Source: Hirsutella rhossiliensis
Lineage: Eukaryota; Ascomycota; Sordariomycetes; Hypocreales; Ophiocordycipitaceae
NCBI RefSeq assembly: GCF_020360975.1
Contig: NW_025408667.1
Location: forward strand, 11,842,001 to 11,906,000
Direction of reading: 5' to 3'
DNA length: 64,000 nt
The notes beneath the pieces are model-generated. The model did not search any database, had not been told where the DNA came from, and saw only the letters and a list, made by a program, of their open reading frames with translations. Positions 29,910 through 38,947 of the stretch are shown here, in pieces. Every line of letters begins with the position of its first letter. Positions within the stretch are counted from its first letter, which is position 1. A program made the position numbers and the translations under genes.

Positions 29910-31899
29910 TTATCCCAAGACCTGAGGCATTCCGGGAAATCGTCGCCGCTGCGCTGGATCCAGCCACCATTTGAGCGGGTCCGATACCATGATTACAGGT
30001 TCGCGACAGTACACATCATACTCGTCATCATCCATGCTGAAAATCGTAGCCTTCTGCTCTTTCATCCATATTTTGTATCCGTTTGGCCGTTTTGCATCTG
30101 GTCTTTGTTCAGGAATTGGTCTGGTAATGCAGCACTGCGAGGCCGGTTTGTATTCATCTCTCCACAACTGCCCAACGCGAGCCTTCGCTCTTTCAATCCA
30201 CTCTTGCCTGTCTTCCCAGGTCTTTTCCATGTATGTCCACTTGAGAGAAGGATTCAAGACTGTCGCGGCCGAATAGACAGGTGAATCTTCTGTGAGCTCG
30301 TAGTAGTCGGCTAATTTTGCCCATGCTGTCTCCATCATCGTGGCTAGGTGAGGTATATCGCTCGTATTTCTGGCTGCTTCGATATGGTGCAAAGGTAGTC
30401 CATGGTAGGTAGGACATCGGAAATGGACTTTTTCCAGCTTTCGTTGGCAATAGTAGCGTCGTGAAAGGGCTCGAGGAATTTATGGATCTCAGCCAAAACA
30501 ATCCAATCGCACGGGTGCAAGGCATCTTCTTGCAGCGCAGGCTCCTCGGAGCAGAACACAGTAATGGCTTGACGAATTTTTGGTCTGAGAACCCATTCGA
30601 CCATGTTGTACCACGAGTTCCAACGGGTGTCGTTATCCCGCCGAAGCCGCAGACCATCACTGAGACCTGTGAACTTTGGAGCCGTTGAGGAGTCCATGTG
30701 ATGAAGACAACGATGTTATGTACTTTCCTATCGCCCCTCGTGTCCGCCACTGTTCGATCTCATCTTCGGATGGGCCGTGATAGGACTCGATCGTGCGCGG
30801 ACGCTTACCTATGAGGAATTCCATCACCGCCAGATTGATGATGTGGCCGAAACAGCGAAGTCGATGCTGGAGGGGGTCGTAGAAAACGTCGAACTCACGT
30901 TCCAGGTCGTCGCTGACTTTGTCGATCATTGTGTTCATATTGGATGCGTTATCCATCATGAAGTAACCAATCTTGGAGGATATTCCATACTCTCGCACAA
31001 ACTCCATGATGGCTTCCGCCATATTCTCACCACTGTGCTGTCCTTGAAGTTCTTTGATCCTGACCACCAAGGACAGCAGACCATGATCCTCGGTGACGAA
31101 CTGAACCGTGAATCCTATCACGCCCAAATGATTCGGCGATGTCCAGTTGTCTGGAACAATGTGTATCGACGAGAGAGCATTTTGTAGTGCACGTCTGACA
31201 AACTCCCGTTTGCCATCGTAGCCTCTTTGCAAATCGCTTCTAATGGTATCCCCAGATGTCGGAAGAAGATCATTCGCAGCCGGACAAATGTATTGTATCA
31301 AGTCGCGAAAAGCTGGCTGCTCAACATGAGTGAATGGCAGACTGCAGGCTACAACGTAGCGACAGTAAAGCTCGCGAAACATGGGCCGGTCAAGGGCATT
31401 TTCAGCCACTGTCGCCTTGCGTTTCTTGGAAACCTGGGCCTCATCGGCCGAAAATGCGGTGATGTCACCAAGTCGAGTTTGCGTCACTTCTCGCCTGTTT
31501 TCTTGTCTTCCGGGAAGCATGATTCGGTGCTCCTTGCGCAAGTGGTTGACAATGGCGGATGAACCGCCAGAGTAATTGTACTTTTTGGCTCTTTCTTATT
31601 CCAGCAGGGTTGACAGTGCCACCATTTCGTCCCGTTTGCGTCGGTCCAAGCTGCCGCATAATTTTTCCTTCCTCTCTTCGGCAAAATTGCCAAACGGGCG
31701 AAATATGCTGGCGGCAACTGTTCAGTGGGGACAAAGTGGACGGTGTTGGCGATGATGAGGCGGCAGTGTCACTTGCGCAGTCGGCCGCATCCGCCTGAGT
31801 GAAGTTGTCCATGATGTCGCGAACTTGGAGGCGATCAGATACTGAAGAAACGTCTTGGGCGTGTCGAAGTCGGCAATCTTGGTACGGGAACGACCGCAA
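29910..31899 (-). pseudogene. hAT-A transposase, no C-terminal dimerisation motif found
   Basis: A BED-type zinc finger near 31580-31650 (WTDANGTKWWHCQPC, then HLRKEH-like histidines near 31530) is followed by the catalytic half: PFTHVEQPAFRDLIQYI, IVPDNWTSPNHLGVIG, YFMMDNASNMN (an acidic catalytic position) and CFGHIINLAV in 30657-31541. RDNDTRWNSWY is in 30344-30697, and YSAATVLNPSLKWTYMEKTW with DPLKWWLDPAQRRRFPG in 29910-30392. Frames change near 31540 and 30690 and around 30380. The sequence stops after RRRFPGMPQVLG where relatives continue into the dimerisation domain. An alternative frame stays open for about 95 codons to near 29670 with no recognisable motif. Confidence 0.82.
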
Positions 31900-32559
31900 C
31901 TACGGAACAGGAGTCATTGCCGTAGAAATTGGGACACTGCAAAGCGCGACGAGGCCCTGATAAAATAGTCTGGCGCGTCACGGCGCGATTCATACGCATG
32001 CAAGCGTGAATTCGGTTCAGTAAAGCGCTCAAGAGACTGCAGCTCTTTGTTCCGGCTCGCTATTGGTCAAGTTGGTCAGATTAAGGCCAAAATCGGGCGT
32101 CCCAGAATGAGCTTGACGTCCAATCACATCCCTCAAGGTTGGATGATTGGAAGCCGGTGGCTTGCTTCATCAAGACTAGTCGAGCGGTAAAGTTCAGTGA
32201 TCGTGAAGCGGTCTGGCGATTGGAGAGCGCAATAAATATTGCACATCTGATCTGCTTTTACCCTGTCGCGTCTGTTTCGTGTTTGTCGGCGGGGGGCAAG
32301 GTGAACTGAGGAAAGGCTTCAACGTCAAGTTCTGCCTAGCAGAGAGTATGGGAAGTGTGACCAGATGCTACCCTAAAGACATGAGATGAAAGCTACGCAG
32401 AGGCTCGTTCTGCCCTGGCAACACTTTGATATCTCGTAAGAGCTAGATGGTTTGTAAAATTGAGCAAGAACGCATCCCGCCGTTTAATCAGCGATTGACT
32501 CGTTGTAAGTAGGCCAGGAATTACGTTAATGGTCAAACGTCCAAGTTTAGCTCTATCAC

Positions 32560-32810
32560 ACAAGTCACACTCGTCACACTGATGGTGACACTGATAGTGC
32601 GCGACGCTCGCACTGAACTATGGGGCAGTTTGACGGGAGCCGCACTGAACCAGCAGTGTGGCGGGGAAGCCTCACTGAACCAGCAGTGTGGAGGAGGCCT
32701 CACTGGACCAGCAGTGCGTTGCCAAACGGTTACACTGCACTGGCAGTGTGCTGACTAAGCAGTGCAAACTGCAGTGTGCACTAATAGTGCGCTAAACGGT
32801 CTGCACTATT
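32560..32810. repeat. Subterminal CAGTG-type repeat array, right end of hAT-A
   Basis: Repeated CACTGAACCAGCAGTGTGG units (about three) and further CACTGGCAGTG copies, mirroring the left array. These probably serve as transposase-binding sites. Confidence 0.85.
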
Positions 32811-33740
32811 AGGAGCGCTGCCTGAGATGTAATCTTCATACTCGTCTTGACTTGTAGGTCGAGCACAATTCTGCAGATTTCTTGAAATACGATCAAATGC
32901 ATCAAGGCCATTGTCTTCTTCTTCGTCCAGTACATGATACGAAATTGTACCGTCGTTTGTATTTCGGTAAGAGTAGCAAAGGTCTTTGACCCGTTTGAAA
33001 GCAGTTTTATGCCACTTCTTCTAATTTGAGTGGATGTACGTCGTGCGATAGCTTGGATGAAGGACCAAAGAAGCGGCGTAATAGGGCGAATTCTCTTTAT
33101 TGATAATTTCTTGGTCAAGGTAGCCTTTGAAGACACGGCCCAGGCCCCAGATCCCACGCTTGCCCGTAGAGTTGATCAAATCCTTCGATGATGGACGGTT
33201 GAAGAGGAGATAAATTCTCTGCGACGTTGATGACATACTTTCTTGCCCTCAGGGTGTTTTAGAAAGCTGGCGGTGACAGAAGTACTGTAGGGATCATTCT
33301 GGGGACAATAAAGATAATATATGAGGCGGTTCCTGCCTTTGAACTCCGCTTCCCCTAACCCTTTTACTACCAGTACATTACTGCCAGATGAGCATGTTTT
33401 CATGATCCAAAAGCAGGTTTTCTCTTGTCTTGGGAGATATAGACGCGAATGAATCCGAAGCAATGGATTCAGAATCGAAGAAACATAACTAACACAGGCT
33501 CAGAATCCATTGTCGCCAGGTGATAATGGGTTGGTGGTGAGGCTGATTTTGTGGATGTGCGGATTTGTAGCGTGGTTCCAGGCCCACAGCCCTGTAGGTA
33601 GCCCCTGTAGGAACCCTTGTTAGTGGCGTGGTTCAGCCAATAGTATGGAAATACATGGATCCATATCCATACCTATTCCATGCCATTCATGGAAAGGGTA
33701 TTTCCATATTTAGATATGGAAAACCACCCTGCTCCGAGCT

Positions 33741-35458
33741 CGACGAGTCAGTATATAGTGATGTGCGCTGTTTTGAAGATCTGTTTCTTCAAACCTGATT
33801 TCGCTCCCGCTCCGCTCGTCGAGTCGGGCGCAAAACGAGTCGGGAACATGGGCTCGACTCAGTTTCGAGCCGAGGACAAGCTTAGGCGTCTGCTGATGAT
33901 ATTGAAACAGGTACCCAGCCAGGGACTCGCTCGGCTGTGCAATTGAGGTGTGTCGTTCCGCCCACAGTAGCGGCGATCCTCATAGGTCGATTCCAAGGAT
34001 GTCCAGGTTCAGGTTTGTGGGGAAGCGGCCACGCAGAGTCAAGCTAGCTCCCAGAGGCTAGTCAGGATGTCTGTTCTGCTCAGCAGTCATTGAATCCATA
34101 TACAGCCTGGTCACCAAAGGTTGTTCCAGGGAAGGCACGCAGCTAGTGGCCGACGAGCCTCAAGCTTTGTTTTGGTCGTTTCAAGCAGGAGAAATTTGAG
34201 GGCAAGATGGCTACCGTGGTGGATGGCGAGCAGCATTGAACCGGGTTCTCTAGTTGGTGATATAATTGCACGTGGTTAAAGGAGGACGGGTAGTGCCTTT
34301 CCAGTGTGCTGCCCGGGCGGCTAAGAAAGCCGAAAAAAGAAGCCCAACGATCAGCTTTATAAGCTACAAAAGTCAAAAATAGGTAGACTATTGCGGCCAG
34401 TATTCAATTATCGTATGCATCAATTTTTAACTTTTTTTTTGCCGTTTTATTATTAAATTAAGTTGGCGTTGAAGCCGTAAAGTGACACAGCCAGGTGGTT
34501 GACACAGACAGGTGGTGAGGACCCACTTTACGTGGGTCTGTGGGACGAGTAGTTGGTCCTCGATGAGTTCTTCGGCGTTAAGGGTCGGTGCTACTGTAGC
34601 GTCGGCGATGGGGCCGGTTTGCTGGGGCATCGGGTTGGTCTGAGTAAGCAGGGAAGACTCTTCCGCGCCTCTAAAGAGGGCGGCTTGGCCGCCTTCTGTC
34701 AGAACCGAAGGTTCTAGGTGATCCTGAATAGGAAATGCACAGTTGTGATGCAGTGGAACAATCGTATGTGGGAGTGCAGGCCGATTAGGCTTGCAGACAT
34801 GTGTGTATTGTGTGTGTGTTCTTCTCCGGAGCGCGCCCGGGGCCCCTTTTTGGGGTCTCTCGGGCTCTATTCCAATGAGTCATCTGCTTATCTCCCTATC
34901 GCACGTGACCCCTGCTCCCGTTGTTCTGACACCTTCCGGCTGCATCTTTACTACGCCTCGCACGGCGCGCAACGGGATGCGTGAGGCTGAGATGGGTGCT
35001 TTATAATAGGCGGTAGAAGACGGTTTAAACGATATAGAAATGACGTATTTTAGCACGTTATTTCGAAAATTCTCCTGGCGGCGTTATCTGCGTGCAAAGA
35101 TAGAGAGCCTCTTTTCAGTGGTAACCTTAGACACAGCATTTCCGGCCCAGCGAGCGCGTTGATGCCTGCTCCCCTGCAACCCCGCCCAACTCCAGTTCCG
35201 TTCCTCAAGGCATTGGCGGGCCCTGGAAGGGGCCGGTCTCCGGTACGAGTGCCAATAAAGTGGGACGTGGCGCGGGTAGATGTCTGGAGCCACCCCGTGC
35301 GGGGCTAAGATCCATGTCATGCCCTAAGGACAGGGTGGTGCACGAGAAACCGCCACACAACTCCAGTCAACTTCGGTCCTTTCTTCCACTGCGCTCTTGA
35401 TCACGGGCCAGCTACCTGTATCCTCGCGGCTTCCGATCAAGGGTGGCCCCTCTGACAG
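33741..35458. other. 1.7-kb stretch with no supported gene
   Basis: Short frames only. A minus-strand frame at 34427-34630 (MPQQTGPIADATVAP...) could be the start of an unidentified coding region. A CTCGTCGAGTCGGG palindromic area lies near 33815. The 35-bp repeat shared with 55076-55110 is at 35207-35241. Poly-T and TG-rich tracts occur at 34430 and 34800. Confidence 0.45.
35207..35241. repeat. 35-bp repeat, copy 1
   Basis: Matches 55076-55110 with one mismatch; the core GGAAGGGGCCGGTCTCC is identical. On the minus strand both encode RRPAPSR(A/V)RQCL, but neither lies in a convincing gene. Confidence 0.8.
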
Positions 35459-36496
35459 ATGACATCTATGGACAAGTGCGGCAATGCCGCCTGCACAACG
35501 TCGTCGCCCTCAGACTCCAACTCCCTCCGGCTGTGCTCCAGATGCCGCCGGACAGCATACTGCTCGCCTGAGTGTCAGTCCGCGGCCTGGTCGTCTCACA
35601 AAGGGGGTCTGCGTCCGGCCCAACTACATAATCAAGTTCCACCTGGCCCCGGAGCACATTACGAACCCGCCCGTGACGCGCACCTTGTCGTGCCCCGCGC
35701 ACACCGTCTTCTACATGCTTCATCTGGCACTGCAAACAGCGTTTGGCTGGGCCACCACGCATTCGTTCGACTTCGCTGTCGTGGACCCAGATTACCGCGA
35801 GCCCGATGACATCATGGAGATCATCATCAGACGCAACGCCATGGGTCCGACGGGTGATCAACTTCCTCCGGCTTCCGCGCCGAGGCAGTATCTCTTTCGT
35901 GTTGTCGACCCGGCTAAGCAGACCATGTTCTCCGGCATCGATCGCATGCACGAGCCGATGAGGCGTCATCCCAACACACCAGAGAGGAAAGCCGACAAGT
36001 ACAAGCTGTTCGAGTTATTTGACGATGTACGGTTCCAAAGTATGTGTGCATCAGCCGAGTCTCCCTTACCGCCCCTTTCCTAACACTTGAGCCAGGTCGT
36101 CAGATTGTTTATACCTACGACTTTGGTGATAACTGGGAACACTATTTAACAGTATTGGGACGTGCCGATCCCACCCCCGACTTTATCTGCTTGGATGGGT
36201 CTGGCCACTACGTAGCAGAAGACTCAGGCAGTGCAAGGGGATGGGAAGATGTCAAAGCGGCCTACCGAAACCAAAGCCCAACTAAGGAGCAGAGGGAGCG
36301 TCGGCAGTGGTTCGAGAGACGAGCCAGCAACCCTGACCCGAGAGGGCTGGCGGGGGATCGTGTGAATTCATGGAACCGAGACAAGATCAACCGGGACCTC
36401 AGGACGGACACGATGTTTGAACGCTTCCAGATGATGGGAGACGCTGCTGCAGCCTACCAAGATCGTGCTTCTGCAGCTTTTCAATCTGGAAGATAG
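35459..36496 (+). CDS. MYND zinc-finger protein with pRiA4b ORF-3-like domain
   Basis: The N-terminus carries a MYND finger: CGNAAC, LCSRC, YCSPECQSAAWSSHK (residues about 6-45), a protein-interaction zinc fold. It joins a pRiA4b ORF-3-like domain of unknown function (IIKFHLAPEHI, HLALQTAFGW, YTYDFGDNWEHYLTVLG), a combination common in ascomycetes. A GT-AG intron at 36040-36095 (GTATGTG...GCCAG) is needed to link the two halves of the second domain. The MYND frame and the following frame differ by one base at a run of five G (35603-35607); four G would give a continuous protein. The stop is near 36494-36496, where a convergent Crypton relic overlaps. Apart from the G run the gene looks intact. 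Function unknown. Confidence 0.82.
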
Positions 36497-37769
36497 AATT
36501 GTCGCATGCTATAATGAAAGGGTCGATGGACCCTCTGAGTTATCGGATCCTGGTGAATGCCATCATGCTTACCTTGAGGCTCTTTCGCCGATCGGCGGAG
36601 CACCTTCGTTTCATACCAGTCTTCGCTTCTTTGGAAGACGGAAACCTTTCCGCCTTTTCTACCTGCCAGCGCCAGAAAAGCCAGAACGCGAGGGCGCCGA
36701 TGAGACAAGACCTGGGATATCGATGCCGAAAAGGAGATCCGTACTCCATGCGGCCGTGCTGGTTGGTCCTCCCACAGTTCATCACGACAACCAGCGCCTT
36801 TGTGGTATACCCCTGGGCCTTGAAGCCCTCGTTGGGTAAGTCCAGGGGAAAGCAGTCTGCCAACTCCATCGGCAGGCGGTTGCCAGACCGCAGTAGCATG
36901 TGGTTCCCGAGCAGAAGTCCACCTGCGTCCTCAGGGCGCAGGCGATCTCTTTCCTCTCGGACCATGCCACGTTGGTGTGGTCGGGTATCTGCGCCGGCGC
37001 ATACATATCTCTCAGAATTCCAACTCCCCTGTCCATGTACTCCTTCCTCTTCCGGCTCCAAGTCGTTGCAAGAATGCTGCGCTTGAGCGCCTTCAGCGCC
37101 ACTCCCTGTGGCCGGGCCGCAGGATTGACCCCCCGGCTCTTCTGCTCGTCGTAAAGCATCTGTATGGCCGAGACGTAGCCCCGTACAGTATTATACTGTA
37201 GTTTGAGCGTGGACTCATACAACTCCAAGTCGGAGTCTGACTCGTATTCGCTACCTCCGCCACCTACAACGATGGTATCTGCTGGGGGAAGCTGGGTGTT
37301 AGTATGATGGGCTGGCTCAGTCCGACGGCCACATCCCGTGATCAACACCTGTTACCTGATGGTGCTCTACGGTTTTTCACGGCCCTCTTGGCTTCCTGAG
37401 CCTCGACGTGTCGTTTCTTTCATCGGCGACCCTCTTTCCTTTCTTTGGAGGGCGTGATGCCACTACCTCCTTCATGAAAAGCAAGAGCTTTCCTTCGTCG
37501 ACCAGGTCTCCCGGTAGCTGTTGGCCCTGTGGTACTGAGGCCGGCCAAACGTCCGGGATCGCAGGCCAGTTGGCTTGACACCACTCCTGTGAGGCAGTCA
37601 ATGCATGGATCTACATGAAGATTGCAGGGCGCGCATGCGGGCTTGCCTTCCATTCTTCCTGCTTGGGACGATAATTTCGCTTCGTATTCTTCGGCTGGGT
37701 GTTCTCCAGATCTAACAGGTAGTGCTCAATGGCCGCCCTGACCCGGGGATCCTCTATCGCGTTCGACAT
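36481..37769 (-). pseudogene. Crypton-type tyrosine recombinase fragment (Ndc10-II-like)
   Basis: Start ATG 37769 (MSNAIEDPRVRAAIE), then the N-terminal motif TQPKNTKRNYRPKQEEWKA typical of fungal Crypton proteins, and LVDEGKLLLFMKEVV in a shifted frame (37377-37601). The central region (36540-37348) matches the domain shared by Cryptons and the yeast centromere protein Ndc10: YESTLKLQYNTVRGYVSAI, LLGNHMLLRSGNRLPMELAD, and an SEDWYETKVLR segment at the end. The C-terminal GCR1-type DNA-binding part expected of these proteins is missing; the sequence stops at the 3' end of the MYND gene. At least four frame changes occur. Confidence 0.78.
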
Positions 37770-38273
37770 GGTGCAGGCGGTCGCCGTCGCGACGGTGGCA
37801 ATGGAGGAGGTGGAGGAGGTGGAGGAGGTTGGAGGTGGGAGGTGGAGCGCAACGCGCGTGAACGAGACCGAAATCGAAGGTCTCGCGCAGGGCCCCGCGG
37901 GCTCGGACCTTCGATTTTGTCGTCCGATGGCGGTAATCCGACTAAGAAAACGCCAGCCCCGCAGGGCCGGGCCTTCGAAAACGACATGGTTTTGCGTGGG
38001 GCGGGGCGGTAATCCGATTACCGGATGACCGGTCAGCCGGCCCCGGGGCCTGTGACACCACAGAATATCAGATCATCTGGGAATCTACCTACGAGAAGTC
38101 CCTTTATTCACTTTTATGCCCACTTTTATCTCTCCTTCGCGAGAGCTGGGCTCCTTTCCCCAGCCCCCCCCCTTTGCATACTGACTTTCCCTAGTCGCCG
38201 AGGGCTCTTTCAGCTTCCCCCGTATATGCAGTCTCTCTACAGCCTATGTGGCTGCCTAATGCGGTCTCCTAAT
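37770..38273. other. GC-rich gap with GGAGGT repeat and hairpin
   Basis: Upstream (in minus sense) of the Crypton start there is a GGAGGT/GGAGGA microsatellite at 37801-37850 and a 12-bp inverted repeat AAATCGAAGGTC (37871-37882 with 37906-37917). A palindromic CGGTAATCCGATTACCG sits near 38010. Open frames here are composition artefacts. Crypton elements lack TIRs, so its end cannot be placed. Confidence 0.6.
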
Positions 38274-38303
38274 TAAGCAAAGCTGTAAATTTGTGCTACG
38301 AAG
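38274..38303 (+). repeat. Left inverted repeat of Helitron-1
   Basis: 30 bp, complement of 44399-44430 except for a 2-bp length difference. Confidence 0.85.
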
Positions 38304-38391
38304 TGACGAAGTACACGCAGTGCGCAGATTCAGCTGTGCTTCTTTACTGAGGAAAAAGTGCGTTCCACTGTTTTGCTAGCCCAGCGTTTTG

Positions 38392-38533
38392 ATTGGCCCT
38401 ACTCACAATTTGCAGAACCATCATTGGTCAGATTTACCCAGAGTTTATCCGTGGGCAACGTTATGATTGGTCAGAGCTCATGTATACTGTACGCAGTAAA
38501 TTTATTCACACCGTAAAGAGTGCTCCTGATTGG
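38392..38533 (+). promoter_or_regulatory. Four inverted CCAAT boxes upstream of the Helitron-1 gene
   Basis: ATTGG occurs at 38392, 38423, 38466 and 38529, three of them as GATTGG(T/C)C. The spacing is irregular (31-63 bp). The start codon is at 38948. This clustering suggests binding of the HAP/CCAAT complex, though no expression evidence exists. Confidence 0.4.
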
Positions 38534-38699
38534 CCCAAAAAAGTTTACCCGTGCCTTTGCCGTGGAGAGGGCACCTTTTGCCGCAACAGACGTCACACAG
38601 CGCGCGCCTTATATTAATGCATTGTTGCATCTGGAGCTTGAGCTGTAGAAATGCCTGCTGTTGGCAAATATGATGCTAAGAATCACGCCGCAAGAATCG

Positions 38700-38780
38700 C
38701 GTGGCATGCAGCGCCGCAGGCGAAAAGCCCGCTGCAGGCGAAAATGCCGGCCGCAGGCGTAGCCCCCTGCAGGGGCCCCC
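38700..38780 (+). repeat. GC-rich GCAGGCG tandem motif
   Basis: Three imperfect copies of (G/C)CGCAGGCGAAAA(G/T)CC followed by a GGGGGCCCCCC-like palindromic run. It lies in the Helitron-1 leader region. Role unknown. Confidence 0.6.
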
Positions 38781-38947
38781 CCCCGCGCAGGGGGAAAGTC
38801 CCAATTTACTCTTGAAAATTTCGATTCTTGATATCCTTTGACATTGAACTTCTTTTCGAATCCTTTGGCATTGTTTCCTTTGACGTTAGTCCTCCTTTCG
38901 AAATCTGGTAAATTAATCATCTAGAAAGTTGCCTATATGACATCTAT

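Larger units (their letters stand above)
29391..32820 (-). mobile_element. hAT-A transposon nested in hAT-B
   Basis: 3.43 kb, with 19-bp ends CAGGGCTCCTAATAGTGCA (left) and CAGCGCTCCTAATAGTGCA (right, reverse complement), one mismatch. The flanking duplication is imperfect: ATCTCAGG against TTCTCAGG in element sense, with two extra bases beside one end. Dense short repeats occupy 240-260 bp inside each end. The transposase gene is on the minus strand. Confidence 0.88.
29101..33463 (-). pseudogene. hAT-B transposase remnant (C-terminal half)
   Basis: The right part (32821-33463) reads, in shifting frames, NSPYYAASLVLHPSYRTTYI and an acidic LDEEEDNGLDAFD segment typical of the region before the hAT dimerisation domain. 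After hAT-A the sequence resumes at 29390 downward with DPYEIAPTTALSWWLQ and the dimerisation core LSRMAIDILSMPAMSDEPERLFSGARRTI. Joining the flanks gives a sensible order, which shows that hAT-A landed in this gene. The N-terminal BED finger and first catalytic region are absent. Confidence 0.8.
28814..33732 (-). mobile_element. hAT-B transposon, split by hAT-A
   Basis: The ends share an inverted repeat starting CAGGGTGGTTTTCCATA (28814 rightwards, 33732 leftwards). A perfect 8-bp duplication CTCCGAGC flanks them (28806-28813 and 33733-33740), the hallmark of hAT elements. Short ATGGAAA palindromes fill both subterminal zones. Without the nested hAT-A the element is about 1.49 kb, too short for a full hAT transposase, so it is an internal-deletion derivative. 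Confidence 0.93.

Noticed and set aside
35207..35241. tRNA or snRNA gene at the 35-bp repeat
   Set aside because: No cloverleaf, no A/B box pair and no stable stem beyond a short GGCC match.
35466..35969. Minus-strand 167-codon frame
   Set aside because: It is antisense to the MYND-pRiA4b gene, which has recognisable domains and an intron.
37722..38028. Plus-strand frames of about 97 codons rich in Glu/Gly/Arg
   Set aside because: They follow the GGAGGT microsatellite and GC-rich composition, and the opposite strand carries the Crypton start at 37769.
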